NCBI RefSeq assembly: GCF_000420745.1
Contig: NZ_ATVN01000006.1
Coordinates: 62,001 to 126,000 of the forward strand
DNA: 64,000 nucleotides
Source: Pseudorhodobacter ferrugineus DSM 5888
Lineage (GTDB): Bacteria > Pseudomonadota > Alphaproteobacteria > Rhodobacterales > Rhodobacteraceae
Reading direction: 5' to 3'
The position numbers and the translations under genes are program-made. The notes beneath the pieces were generated by a model, which ran no database searches, was not told where the DNA came from, and saw only the letters and a program-made list of their open reading frames with translations. Positions within the stretch are counted from its first letter, which is position 1; every line of letters starts with the position of its first letter. Shown here in pieces: positions 7,814-17,118 of the stretch.

Positions 7814-10168
7814 TCAGCCCTTTTTCGGCGGAACAAAGCGTTTGCTGGTGTCGTTCGGGTTCGCCTTGGGCTTGGAAGGTTTGGCGAATGGCTTGCCACC
7901 CGGCTTACCAAAGCTTTTGCCTTCACCCGAATGCGACTTGAAACCCGCCGAGCGTGCAGGGCGTTCACCACCCGCAGCGGCCCCGCCGCCGTGCGATTTA
8001 AACCCTGCCGAACGTGGCTTGGCTGCTGCACCTTCTTCGGGCTTCCAACGTGGCTTGCGCTCGCCGCCGGCCTCGGGGCTCGCCCCACGGGGCGCGTAAG
8101 GCTTAGCACCCTCACTGCGTGGGGCATAGGGCTTTGCGCCCTCTTCGCGCTTGGCATAGGGCTTTGCACCTTCCGCCGCATCACCGCGCTTTACATAAGG
8201 CTTGCGAGGGGCCGCATCACGCTTTTCCCATGGCTTGCCGTCACCTTCTTCGCGCTTGACCCAAGGCTTTTTGTCGCCATCGGCCTTTTTGGCATAGGGT
8301 TTGGCACCATCCGCTTTGGCATAAGGCTTGGCACTCTCACCATAGGGTTTTTTCGCGGCTGGCGCACGCTTTGGCTTTTCGCCTTCACGCACTTCAAACC
8401 CTTTGGCCGGACCATCATCAGCGGCCCACGCAGGCTTGCCCGCTGGCTTTGCGGCAGGTTCGCGCTTGGTATAAGGTTTGCGTTCGGCCAATGGCGCGTC
8501 ATCTTCGACAAAGCGCGATGGCTTGGCTTTGTACGCGGGCTTTTCCGCACGCGGTGCACGGGCAGGGCGTTCGGGGCGGTCCAAAAGAGGCTCGCCGTCC
8601 ATCCGCGTCATTTCAACGCCTTCTTCCAGCGCCAAACCGGCACCGAATTTCGCCGCAACATCCTTGCCAATCTGCACATAGGTCAGGTCGGTCTGCACGC
8701 GGATCGCGCCGATGCCGTCTTTGGTAATACCGCCTGCTTCGCAGATTTTAGGCAGCAACCAACGCGCTTCGGCACGGCCGGAATGGCCCACCGAAATCGT
8801 GTACCATACCGATGCGCCAAATTCCGCACGGGGCTTTGGCTCTGGCCGCTCGCCTGCGTTTGCCACATCCGACAGCACCTCGGGCGAAGACCGCCCTTGC
8901 CGCCACATGGTCACAAAGGCCTGCGCCACTTGTTCGGCACCGAAACGGTCCAGCAAGGTTGCGGCCAACGTGCCGTCTTCGCCGTCATTCGGGCCAAGGG
9001 CGGGATGTTCCAAAATGCGTTGATCGTCGCGTTCCTGCACTTCTTCGGCAGACGGGGCAGAGCCCCATTCCACCACCAATTTCGCGCCTTGCACCAAACG
9101 CTGTGCCTTGCGGAATTCCGATGGCACCACGATCAGCGCCGAAACACCCTTGGACCCCGCACGCCCGGTCCGGCCCGAACGGTGCAACAGCACCTCGGAA
9201 TTGCTTGGCAAATCGGCGTGGATCACAAGGTCCAACCCCGGAAGGTCGATCCCGCGCGCGGCTACATCGGTCGCGATACACACATTGGCACGGCCATTGC
9301 GCAGCGCCGACAGCGCATTGGTGCGTTCGGCCTGGCTCAGCTCACCCGACAGGGCCACAACCTTGAACCCACGGTTGCCCATGCGGCCCATAAGCGAGGT
9401 GACAGCAGCGCGGGTTTTACAAAACACAATCGCGGAAGGCGATTCATAGAACCGCAGCAAGTTGAAAATCGCATTTTCACGGTCGCGCATTTGCACCGAC
9501 AGCGCACGGTATTCGATATCGACGTGCTGCTTTGCCTCGCCCGCCGTTTGAATGCGCAGGGCGTCGTTCTGGAATTCCTTGGCCAGCATCGCGATTGCTT
9601 TTGGCACGGTGGCCGAAAACATCAAGGTGCGGCGTTCGGCAGGCGCTTGGCCCAGAATATACTCAAGGTCATCACGGAACCCGAGGTCGAGCATTTCATC
9701 GGCTTCGTCCAGCACGGCGGCTTTCAGCCCCGATAGGTCAAGCGATTTGCGGTCAATATGGTCGCGCAAACGGCCCGGCGTACCAACAACGATATGCGCG
9801 CCACGGTCCAGCGCGCGTTTTTCGGTGCGGTAATCCATACCGCCCACACAGGTCGCAATCCGCGCGCCAGCTTCGCCATACAGCCAGTCCAATTCACGCG
9901 CCACTTGCAGCGCCAGTTCGCGGGTTGGTGCAATGATCAACGCCTGCGGCACATCGGCGAACAAGAACCGATCCGCGCCGTTCAGCAAATCTGGGGCAAT
10001 CGCGATGCCAAAGGCAACTGTTTTGCCCGAACCCGTTTGGGCCGATACCAGCAAATCGCGGCCATCCACTTCGGGGGCCAACATCGCTTCTTGGACGGGG
10101 GTAAGGGACGCATAGCCCTTGGCTTCGAGCGCCGCAGCCAAAGGCGCAGCGATATCCATTTTTTCCAT
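7814..10168 (-). CDS. deaD: DEAD-box ATP-dependent RNA helicase with long basic repetitive tail
   Basis: Unwinds structured RNA during ribosome assembly or RNA turnover, often at low temperature. The N-terminal 380 residues hold the helicase core: AQTGSGKT (motif I), PTREL (Ia), DEAD (II, in DEADEMLDLGF), SAT (III) and HRSGRTGRAG (VI). Residues about 450-530 resemble the DbpA-type RNA-binding domain (SVGHSGRAEARWLLPKICEA). From about 560 to 784 the protein is low-complexity and strongly basic, with many copies of KPYAK, KPYVKR, KPYAPR and AGFKSH, presumably an RNA-binding or condensate-forming tail. The start ATG at 10168 follows TAGAAGATA; the ribosome binding site is weak. The length of 784 exceeds a core helicase because of the tail. 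The symbol is by family; csdA-like naming is equally possible. Confidence 0.92.
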   Translation of the reverse strand: MEKMDIAAPLAAALEAKGYASLTPVQEAMLAPEVDGRDLLVSAQTGSGKTVAFGIAIAPDLLNGADRFLFADVPQALIIAPTRELALQVARELDWLYGEAGARIATCVGGMDYRTEKRALDRGAHIVVGTPGRLRDHIDRKSLDLSGLKAAVLDEADEMLDLGFRDDLEYILGQAPAERRTLMFSATVPKAIAMLAKEFQNDALRIQTAGEAKQHVDIEYRALSVQMRDRENAIFNLLRFYESPSAIVFCKTRAAVTSLMGRMGNRGFKVVALSGELSQAERTNALSALRNGRANVCIATDVAARGIDLPGLDLVIHADLPSNSEVLLHRSGRTGRAGSKGVSALIVVPSEFRKAQRLVQGAKLVVEWGSAPSAEEVQERDDQRILEHPALGPNDGEDGTLAATLLDRFGAEQVAQAFVTMWRQGRSSPEVLSDVANAGERPEPKPRAEFGASVWYTISVGHSGRAEARWLLPKICEAGGITKDGIGAIRVQTDLTYVQIGKDVAAKFGAGLALEEGVEMTRMDGEPLLDRPERPARAPRAEKPAYKAKPSRFVEDDAPLAERKPYTKREPAAKPAGKPAWAADDGPAKGFEVREGEKPKRAPAAKKPYGESAKPYAKADGAKPYAKKADGDKKPWVKREEGDGKPWEKRDAAPRKPYVKRGDAAEGAKPYAKREEGAKPYAPRSEGAKPYAPRGASPEAGGERKPRWKPEEGAAAKPRSAGFKSHGGGAAAGGERPARSAGFKSHSGEGKSFGKPGGKPFAKPSKPKANPNDTSKRFVPPKKG

Positions 10169-10513
10169 TATCTTCTACCTATCAGGGGGCGTCGCGTTGC
10201 CCGTTCAAAGGCCGCTCACCCCTGACTGGCATCAGGCATCCACGCCCGCCAGCACCGGAATATATCGGGCCAAGCGCGTCGTCTACGCGCAAATTGCGCA
10301 AGAGTCCAACGAAACCTTGGGTAATGGTACAATGCGAAAAACCGTTACGTTTATTACCAAATGCGATGGGGCCGCACATGGTCTCAATAGGGCCAATTTA
10401 CTCATCAAAGGGGAATAAAACCCTCAGCGGTTCCGGTTTTGGCCTTATGATGATAGAAAACTCTTAGAGCGCGCCAAAATGGCCTTCTCACAGCTAACCA
10501 ATCTGGAACTATA
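10169..10513. other. 345-base region without a gene between divergent genes
   Basis: Separates the helicase gene (leftward) from the amidase operon (rightward) and must carry both promoters. I see a near-palindrome GCGCAAATTGCGC (about 10288-10300) and a spaced GGTAAT...ATTACC pair (10320-10325 and 10353-10358). No convincing coding frame, tRNA or terminator was found. The short open frames here lack ribosome binding sites and family features. Confidence 0.5.
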
Positions 10514-11521
10514 ATGACCCCTTTCGCGATCGCCGGCGTTCAAATGTACGTCAATGCTCTGCAACCCAATGTCGAAGGCATGTTGGAGCGGCTTGATGTT
10601 TTGATGAACGTGTATCCTTGGACCCAGATGGTGGTGTTTTCGGAACTGGCGGCCTTTGGCCCGCTTACGAAAAACGCCCTGCCCCTGATCAACGAACATG
10701 TTGAACGCTTTCAGGCCGCTGCCGCCAAGCACAACATCTGGCTGATCCCCGGTTCTATGTACCAGCGCACCGAAGACGGGCGCATCCTGAACACGTCGCT
10801 TGTGATCAACCCTGCGGGTGAGATTGTTAAGGTCTACAGCAAGATGTTCCCCTTCATGCCATATGAAGTTGGCGTATCGCCGGGCACTGAATTTTGCATC
10901 TTTGACGTGCCGGATGTGGGCCGTTTTGGTCTGTCGATTTGCTATGATGTTTGGTTTCCCGAAACCACGCGGCAACTGACCTCGCAAGGGGTAGAGGTGT
11001 TGATCCTGCCCATTCTGACTGGCACCGCCGACCGTGATGCCGAAATTGCGATTGCCCGCGCGACTGCGGCGCAGTTCCAATGCTATGTGTTCGGCGTCAA
11101 CGGCTTGGGCGCCGGTGGCAATGGCCGCTCTTGCGTGGTCGACCCCACCGCAACCGTCATCCACCAATCCGCTGGCCAAGAAGATATGTTCCCGATTGAG
11201 GTCGATCTTGACCATGTGCGCCGCCAGCGTGTGGCTGGTATGCGTGGTTTGGGTCAGGTGCTGAAAAGCTTCCGTGACCGCCCCGTCGATTTTTCGATCT
11301 ATGACCGGACCAGCGGGGCAGATGCCTATCTTCACACCTTGGGCGAGCTGAAAAAGCAGCAACAAGGGTCGCGCGCCGAGCTTCAGATTGACCAGCGCGA
11401 TGTGCCGCTGGGGTCAGCCGAGGCGGAAGCCGTGGGATATGGCGTGCCATTTCCAAAGGGCGACAGCGTGACAGCGCCTGCCGATGTGCCGCCGCTGATC
11501 GGCAAAATAATTACCGGCTAA
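10514..11521 (+). CDS. Nitrilase-superfamily carbon-nitrogen hydrolase (amidase)
   Basis: A 335-residue CN-hydrolase that cleaves a C-N bond of an amide, N-carbamoyl compound or nitrile, or forms an amide in reverse. The catalytic triad is visible: Glu44 (FSELAAFG), Lys110 (YSKMFPF) and Cys143 (SICYDVWFPE). SICYDVWFPE fits aliphatic-amidase or carbamoylase members rather than true nitrilases, so amidase is the better reading. Cytoplasmic, with no signal peptide. The ATG at 10514 has only a weak purine-rich site (TGGAAC) upstream. The decarboxylase gene begins 57 bases after the stop, so they are probably co-transcribed. Next to a decarboxylase, an ATP-grasp ligase and a C45 hydrolase, its likely substrate is an amine or amide made by those enzymes. 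Superfamily firm, substrate unknown. Confidence 0.88.
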   Translation: MTPFAIAGVQMYVNALQPNVEGMLERLDVLMNVYPWTQMVVFSELAAFGPLTKNALPLINEHVERFQAAAAKHNIWLIPGSMYQRTEDGRILNTSLVINPAGEIVKVYSKMFPFMPYEVGVSPGTEFCIFDVPDVGRFGLSICYDVWFPETTRQLTSQGVEVLILPILTGTADRDAEIAIARATAAQFQCYVFGVNGLGAGGNGRSCVVDPTATVIHQSAGQEDMFPIEVDLDHVRRQRVAGMRGLGQVLKSFRDRPVDFSIYDRTSGADAYLHTLGELKKQQQGSRAELQIDQRDVPLGSAEAEAVGYGVPFPKGDSVTAPADVPPLIGKIITG

Positions 11522-11578
11522 TCGCGGCGCAGGCCTATTGCCTGCATCACAAAGCGACCGGATGAAAGGGACGACACG

Positions 11579-14308
11579 ATGCAGTCAATGAATGAATACT
11601 ATTCAGCGGTTCAGCTACGCGCTGACCGCTGGAGCAGCCTGCGCGAAAAAACAGAATTTTTGGTTCGCAATCCGGATGGCAAGCGCACCAAAGCCATCCA
11701 CGCCGAAGCGGTCAAGCTGTTTGAATCGCTAGAGTTGATCGAACGCTATTGGGCCTTTCCCGGCATGGCGGCGTTCGAAACCATGCGCCGCCAGTTTGAA
11801 CACAGCCATCTGGGCGAGCTGTCGCACGCTGTGCGCCGCGTTAACCGCGCGCTATCGACGGGTGCATACCGCCGTCGCGCCGTTCCGCTGGATCGGGACG
11901 GATTTGACGATGACCACGACGAAGAGGGGTTGTTACCCCCCGATGCCCGCGCGCTGGCAAAACCCTATTTCGAGGTGATGATCGTTGATGACGTAAACGA
12001 ACATCAGGAACGCTGGCTGCGCGCCAATATGGTTGCGATGCGCCGCCCCGAGGATGATTTCATCTATGAACCCGTGATCGTGCCCAGCCTGCAAGACGCG
12101 CTGATCGGGGTTTTGTTCAACCACAACATCCAAGCGATCATCGTCCGCCCGGGACTAAAACGCGAATCCGATGTCGAATTGCCCATCCTGACCCGCTATT
12201 TGAACCCCGCCGCCAGTGCCGAGGAAATGGACGATATCGCCCCCCAAGATCTTGGCCCGGAACTGTGCCGATTGATCGCCAAGGTGCGGCCCGAACTGGA
12301 TGCGTACCTTGTGACGGACCGGTCGGTTGAAGATATCGCAGGGCTTGATTTGGGCATCTGCCGCCGCGTGTTCTATAACCAAGAAGATTTTATGGAATTG
12401 CACCTGAACATCCTGCGCGGCGTTCAGGCCCGTTACAAAACCCCGTTCTTTACCGCGCTGAAAGAATATTCCCGCCAACCCACGGGCGTGTTCCACGCCA
12501 TGCCGATCAGCCGCGGTAAATCCATCACTCGCAGCCATTGGATTCAGGATATGGGCGCGTTTTATGGACCCAATATCTTCCTCGCCGAAACCTCGGCCAC
12601 ATCGGGCGGGCTGGACAGTTTGCTGGAACCCCACGGCACGATCAAAGAGGCGCAAGAACTCGCCAGCCGCGCTTTTGGGTCCAAGCAGACGTTTTTTGCC
12701 ACTAACGGCACATCGACCTGCAACAAAATCGTCGTGCAGGCGCTGGTTCGGCCCGATGATATTGTGCTGGTCGACCGTGATTGCCACAAATCGCACCATT
12801 ACGGCATGGTGCTATCGGGGGCGCAGGTCTGCTATCTCGACAGTTATCCGCTGAACGAATATTCGATGTATGGCGCCGTGCCGCTGCGCGAAATCAAGGC
12901 GCAGCTGCTGAAACTAAAAGCGGCCGGTAAACTTGACCGCGTGCGCATGTTGCTTTTGACCAACTGCACCTTTGACGGCATCGTCTATAACGTCGAACGC
13001 GTGATGGAAGAATGCCTCGCCATCAAACCCGATCTTGTGTTTCTGTGGGATGAGGCGTGGTTTGCCTTTGCCCGTTTTGGCCCGATCTACCGCCAACGCA
13101 CGGGCATGAACGCCGCTAACAACCTGCGCGAACGCCTGCGCAGCCCGGCGCATGAAAAGGCCTATGCAAAGCAGCAGGAAAAATTGGCCGACGCCGACGA
13201 TGAGACTTTGCTGAAAACACGTCTTATCCCGTCACCCAAGGCGCGCGTGCGGGTTTATGCCACGCAATCGACGCATAAAACGCTGACCAGTTTGCGCCAA
13301 GGGTCGATGATCCACGTCAACGATCAGGATTTTAAAGGCGAGGTCGAAGAAAGCTTTCACGAAGCCTATATGACCCACACGTCAACCAGCCCGAATTATC
13401 AGATCATCGCCAGTTTGGATGTGGGCCGCCGTCAGGTGGAACTGGAAGGCTTTGAATTCGTGCAGCGGCAGGTCGAGGCGGCGATGTCGATGCGCCGCGC
13501 CATTTCCACCCATCCGCTTTTGCAGAAATATTTCAAGGTGCTGACCGCAGGCGATATGATCCCCGAGGAACATCGCGAAAGCGGCGTGCACAGCTATTAC
13601 GACCCCGAACAGGGCTGGACGGACACGTGGCACTGCTGGGAAAAGGATGAATTCGTGCTGGATGCCACCCGCGTAACCCTTGCCGTGGGCGGCACGGGTT
13701 GGGATGGCGACACGTTCAAGACCGAGATTTTAATGGATAAATACGGCATCCAGATCAACAAAACCTCGCGCAATACCGTGCTTTTTATGACCAATATCGG
13801 TACCACGCGGTCATCCGTGGCCTATCTGATCGAGGTGCTGGTCGAAATTGCCAAAGGCCTTGATGAAAAGCTGGATGACGCGTCGAAAATGGAACTTTTG
13901 TCGTTTGAAAAGCGGGTCAAAAACCTGATGCAAGACTTGCCACCCTTGCCCGACTTTTCCTATTTCCACACCGCCTTTTGCCCTGATGCCAACACTGGCG
14001 AAGGTGACATCCGCACACCGTTCTTTCTGTCTTATGACGAAAACAACTGCGATTACCTTGATCTGAACGGCGAGATTTTGGCCGAGCTGGAAAAGGGCCG
14101 TGAGGTGGTTTCCGCCTCGTTTATCATCCCTTATCCGCCCGGCTTTCCAATTCTTGTGCCGGGGCAAGTCGTTAGCCCCGAAATCCTAGCCTTTATGCGC
14201 GCCTTGGATGTCAGCGAAATCCACGGATACCGCGCCCATCTTGGCCTGCGCGTTTTCACAGATGAGGCTTTGGCCAAGCAAATAGAAAAGAATAATTCAA
14301 AAAAATAG
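11579..14308 (+). CDS. PLP-dependent ornithine/lysine/arginine decarboxylase family protein
   Basis: A fold-type I PLP enzyme of 909 residues, of the group that decarboxylates basic amino acids to diamines or agmatine. The N-terminal part includes a receiver-like segment (FEVMIVDDVNEHQERWLRANM), as in inducible bacterial arginine and lysine decarboxylases. The PLP domain has FFATNGTSTCNKIVVQAL, DRDCHKSHHYG, WDEAWFAFARFGP and the Schiff-base motif STHKTLTSLRQGS, with Lys567. It is roughly 150 residues longer than classical AdiA or CadA, mostly N-terminal to the PLP lysine. GAAAGGGA upstream supports the ATG at 11579; an ATG at 11588 is also possible. It lies 19 bases before the ATP-grasp gene, implying co-translation. 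Which amino acid it decarboxylates cannot be read from the sequence; arginine or ornithine is a guess. Confidence 0.88.
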   Translation: MQSMNEYYSAVQLRADRWSSLREKTEFLVRNPDGKRTKAIHAEAVKLFESLELIERYWAFPGMAAFETMRRQFEHSHLGELSHAVRRVNRALSTGAYRRRAVPLDRDGFDDDHDEEGLLPPDARALAKPYFEVMIVDDVNEHQERWLRANMVAMRRPEDDFIYEPVIVPSLQDALIGVLFNHNIQAIIVRPGLKRESDVELPILTRYLNPAASAEEMDDIAPQDLGPELCRLIAKVRPELDAYLVTDRSVEDIAGLDLGICRRVFYNQEDFMELHLNILRGVQARYKTPFFTALKEYSRQPTGVFHAMPISRGKSITRSHWIQDMGAFYGPNIFLAETSATSGGLDSLLEPHGTIKEAQELASRAFGSKQTFFATNGTSTCNKIVVQALVRPDDIVLVDRDCHKSHHYGMVLSGAQVCYLDSYPLNEYSMYGAVPLREIKAQLLKLKAAGKLDRVRMLLLTNCTFDGIVYNVERVMEECLAIKPDLVFLWDEAWFAFARFGPIYRQRTGMNAANNLRERLRSPAHEKAYAKQQEKLADADDETLLKTRLIPSPKARVRVYATQSTHKTLTSLRQGSMIHVNDQDFKGEVEESFHEAYMTHTSTSPNYQIIASLDVGRRQVELEGFEFVQRQVEAAMSMRRAISTHPLLQKYFKVLTAGDMIPEEHRESGVHSYYDPEQGWTDTWHCWEKDEFVLDATRVTLAVGGTGWDGDTFKTEILMDKYGIQINKTSRNTVLFMTNIGTTRSSVAYLIEVLVEIAKGLDEKLDDASKMELLSFEKRVKNLMQDLPPLPDFSYFHTAFCPDANTGEGDIRTPFFLSYDENNCDYLDLNGEILAELEKGREVVSASFIIPYPPGFPILVPGQVVSPEILAFMRALDVSEIHGYRAHLGLRVFTDEALAKQIEKNNSKK

Positions 14309-14327
14309 GACCAAAAGGGAGACAAAA

Positions 14328-15788
14328 ATGAACGATAAAAAACTCGGGAACATCTCAGAGATTCGTCGCTTTTTTCACCGCAACGAAGACCCAGTCTACT
14401 TCATTTCAGCGACCAACTTTAACCTGTTGGGCATTGATGAATGGTGCAAGAACTTCAAATATATCTGCTACCTCGACTGCTATGATGGCCGCCACCCCAA
14501 CGTGTTCTGCCCGGCCGAAGAGCCTCACGCAGAATTCCAAAGCATCGAAGACATCAACAACTATCTGCTGCAACATAAAGAGGTCATCGACCTTGTGAAA
14601 CGTCGCGGCGGCAAGCCCAAGTTTGTGTTCCTGATGTTTGATGAAGAAACCGAACGGCTGGCCAAAGAACTGGGCGCCGATGTCTGGTTCCCCAAGGCGA
14701 AACTGCGCAACAAGCTGGACAACAAAATTGAAACCGTCCGTGTTGGCAACAAGGCGGGTGTGCCATCGGTGCCAAACGTGCTGGCCGAGGTGAAATCCTA
14801 CGCCGGCCTGCGAAAAACCTGCGAAAAGGCCGGCATCGGCCATGACCTTGTGCTGCAATCGGCCTATGGCGATAGCGGCCACACCACATTTTTCATCAAA
14901 TCCGAAGCCGATTTCCGCCGGCATGAGCATGAAATCATCGGCGAGGGTGAGATCAAGATCATGAAGCGCATCAATTGCCGTGGTGCGGCGATTGAAGGCT
15001 GCGCGACCAAAGAGGGCACGATCGTTGGCCCCTTGATGACCGAACTTGTCGGCTTTAAAGAACTGCCCCCCTACCGCGGCGGCTGGTGTGGCAACGAAAT
15101 CCTTTCCACCGCTTTCCCGCCCAAAGTGCGCCAAACCGCCCGTGATTTGACCTTCAAATTCGGGGAACAGCTGCGCAAAGAGGGCTATCGCGGTTACTTT
15201 GAGCTCGACTTCCTGATCGACAAGAAATCTGGCGAGATTTATCTGGGCGAATTGAATCCCCGCATCACGGGTGCCAGTTCCATGACCAACCACGCCGCCT
15301 TTGCCCATGCTGATGCGCCGTTGTTCCTGTTCCACCTGCTTGAATTTTCCAAGGCGCAGTTCAAACTGGACGTGGCCGAATTGAACAGCCGCTGGGCCAA
15401 CCCGAACATGATTGACGGGTGGAGCCAGATGGTCATCAAACACACCGATGACAGCGTCGATATGCTGACAGACGCACCGCAAACCGGCATCTATAAAATG
15501 AAGGAAGATGGCTCGGTCGTCTTTGACCGTTTCGATTATCACCGCCGCGCTGTGGAATCGGAAAACGAGGCATTCTTCCTGCGCATCCTCAAGCCCGGTG
15601 ATTACCGCTATGAAGGCGCTGATCTTGGTATCTTGGTCACGCGTGGTCGGTCCATGACCAACAACTTCATGCTGAACGAACGCGCAAAGCGCTGGATTCA
15701 TGGCATCAAATCGGCCTTCAAGGCCAATCCGTTGCCCGTGGCCGAGGCAGGCCCGGCCTTTGCCGATCCGGCCTTCAAGATCATGTAA
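14328..15788 (+). CDS. ATP-grasp domain ligase (biotin-carboxylase-like)
   Basis: A 486-residue cytoplasmic ATP-grasp enzyme, a family that activates a carboxylate as acyl phosphate and joins it to an amine or thiol. The middle of the protein has the expected elements: KLRNKLDNKIETVRVG (start of the ATP-binding lobe), DLVLQSAYGDSGHTTF (glycine-rich loop), and GELNPRITGASS with metal ligands Glu308 and Asn310. The N-terminal 130 residues form an unassigned pre-ATP-grasp domain. No biotin-carrier domain or carboxyltransferase is encoded nearby, so true biotin carboxylase activity is unlikely despite the similarity. GGGAGACAAAA precedes the ATG. Its stop overlaps the next start (TAATG), so it is translationally coupled to the C45 hydrolase. 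Coupling an amine from the preceding decarboxylase to a carboxylate is a reasonable inference. Confidence 0.82.
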   Translation: MNDKKLGNISEIRRFFHRNEDPVYFISATNFNLLGIDEWCKNFKYICYLDCYDGRHPNVFCPAEEPHAEFQSIEDINNYLLQHKEVIDLVKRRGGKPKFVFLMFDEETERLAKELGADVWFPKAKLRNKLDNKIETVRVGNKAGVPSVPNVLAEVKSYAGLRKTCEKAGIGHDLVLQSAYGDSGHTTFFIKSEADFRRHEHEIIGEGEIKIMKRINCRGAAIEGCATKEGTIVGPLMTELVGFKELPPYRGGWCGNEILSTAFPPKVRQTARDLTFKFGEQLRKEGYRGYFELDFLIDKKSGEIYLGELNPRITGASSMTNHAAFAHADAPLFLFHLLEFSKAQFKLDVAELNSRWANPNMIDGWSQMVIKHTDDSVDMLTDAPQTGIYKMKEDGSVVFDRFDYHRRAVESENEAFFLRILKPGDYRYEGADLGILVTRGRSMTNNFMLNERAKRWIHGIKSAFKANPLPVAEAGPAFADPAFKIM

Positions 15789-16780
15789 TGGAACTGATCT
15801 GGCGCAGCATAAGCGAGCCAGAGCCCGGCCCCAAGTGGGCTGGGCTCTTCGCTGAGCTATGGCCAGAATACAAAACATGGTGGATGCGCGAAGGAATCGA
15901 CGCGCGCCCAACCTATTGGGAAAGCCTGAAGGCGATCAAAACCCATATGCCGGAAATCCTGCCGCTGTACGAACAGCTGTGCGCGCTGGCTGGTGGCGGT
16001 GATCTGGCGGCGCGGTTCCTTAGCTTTTACCGCCCGCCGCCTTATCTTTCGGGCTGTAGCCAAGCGATCTGGCCGGGCAAAGAGCCGATGCTGGTGCGCA
16101 ACTACGACTATAACCCCAACGCCTTTGAACGCTTGGTTCTGCACACCCGCTGGCAGGGCCGCAATGTCATCGGCACCTCTGATGGGCTGTGGGGGCTGGT
16201 GGACGGCATGAATGATGCGGGCCTTGCCGTGTCGCTTACCTTTGGCGGCAGGCGCGTGGTGGGCGATGGTTTTGGCGTGCCCCTTATCCTGCGCTATGTG
16301 CTGCAAACCTGCACCACGACCGAACAGGCGGCGGCCGCCCTTGCCCGCTTGCCCACACATATGAGCTATAACGTCACCGTGCTGGATGCGCGTCGAAACT
16401 ATATCACCGCTTTTATGGCCCCCGACCGCCCCGCCATCATCACCCATGCCGCCGTAGCCACCAACCATCAGGAAAAGGTGGAATGGGATGCCCACGCCCG
16501 CATGACCGCCACAGTGGAACGCGAGCGTTTCTTGCTGCAACGCCTGACGGGCCATGTCGAACCCGAAGAAAAATTCATCGCGGCCTTCCTGCGCCCGCCG
16601 CTGTATTCCATCGAATTTGATCGCGGGTTTGGCACGCTTTACACCGCCGTGTACCGCCCGCGTCTGGGCCAGATGGAACTGCGCTGGCCCCGCGCCATCT
16701 GGGCGCTAAACCTCTATGGCGGGCCGGATGAAACGCGGATCATCTACACGCCGGAAACGGGCAAGGCGGCGGCCGGATAA
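15788..16780 (+). CDS. C45-family autoproteolytic acyltransferase/hydrolase (Ntn-hydrolase)
   Basis: A 330-residue protein of the peptidase C45 / acyl-CoA:6-aminopenicillanate acyltransferase-like family. These enzymes cut their own chain before a cysteine, which becomes the N-terminal nucleophile, then cleave or transfer acyl groups on amides. Here the scissile bond is Gly89-Cys90 (YLSGCSQAIW), leaving an 89-residue pro-segment. Family-type downstream motifs are MLVRNYDYNPNAFE, GLWGLVDGMNDAGLAVSLTFGGR, GFGVPLILRYVLQTC and VTVLDARRNYI. No signal peptide, so cytoplasmic. The ATG overlaps the stop of the ATP-grasp ligase by one base. Within this operon it could act as an acyltransferase building an N-acylated amine, or as the amidohydrolase that removes the group. 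The family call is strong and the reaction open. Confidence 0.82.
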   Translation: MELIWRSISEPEPGPKWAGLFAELWPEYKTWWMREGIDARPTYWESLKAIKTHMPEILPLYEQLCALAGGGDLAARFLSFYRPPPYLSGCSQAIWPGKEPMLVRNYDYNPNAFERLVLHTRWQGRNVIGTSDGLWGLVDGMNDAGLAVSLTFGGRRVVGDGFGVPLILRYVLQTCTTTEQAAAALARLPTHMSYNVTVLDARRNYITAFMAPDRPAIITHAAVATNHQEKVEWDAHARMTATVERERFLLQRLTGHVEPEEKFIAAFLRPPLYSIEFDRGFGTLYTAVYRPRLGQMELRWPRAIWALNLYGGPDETRIIYTPETGKAAAG

Positions 16781-16863
16781 ATCCAACCCATTGCGCCCCT
16801 TTCGCCCAATCGCTGGTCAGGCTACCCTAGCGCAAATCGCAACGACCCAGACCGGAGACAGTC

Positions 16864-17109
16864 ATGACCCAACGCCTGCACCTTGTATTCGGGGGTGAAC
16901 TTATCAGCACCCAAGGCACCGCGTTCAAAGACCCCGACAATATCCATATCGTCGGCATGTTCCCCAACTATGACGCCGCGTTCAAGGCATGGAAGGCCGA
17001 GGCGCAGCGCACCGTGGATGAGGCGCAGACCCGCTATTTCATCGCCCATATCCACCGTCTGCGCGAAGAGGGCAAGGAATCCTCCTCGACCGAAGAGCTG
17101 GGAGGCTAA
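16864..17109 (+). CDS. DUF4170 domain protein, 81 residues
   Basis: Small conserved alphaproteobacterial protein of unknown function that I recognise as DUF4170. Visible features are LHLVFGGELI, IVGMFPNYDAAFKAWKAEAQRTVDEAQTRY written in parts (IVGMFPNYDAAF; RYFIAHIHRL) and a Glu/Ser-rich tail. Charged and soluble. GGAGACAGTC precedes the ATG. It ends 9 bases before waaA, so it heads a lipid A/Kdo operon with waaA and lpxK, which suggests a link to envelope biogenesis. No direct evidence for a biochemical role. Confidence 0.75.
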   Translation: MTQRLHLVFGGELISTQGTAFKDPDNIHIVGMFPNYDAAFKAWKAEAQRTVDEAQTRYFIAHIHRLREEGKESSSTEELGG

Positions 17110-17118
17110 TCGCAACCC

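Noticed and set aside
7931-8330. Tandem DNA repeats near the end of the helicase gene
   Set aside because: They encode the in-frame KPY-rich tail and are treated as part of the protein, not as an independent element.
10288-10300. Near-palindrome GCGCAAATTGCGC upstream of the amide cluster
   Set aside because: Short, one central mismatch and no second copy; not enough to call an operator.
14328-15788. Biotin carboxylase as the product name
   Set aside because: The ATP-grasp fold is shared, but there is no biotin carrier or carboxyltransferase gene, and the neighbours point to amide chemistry.
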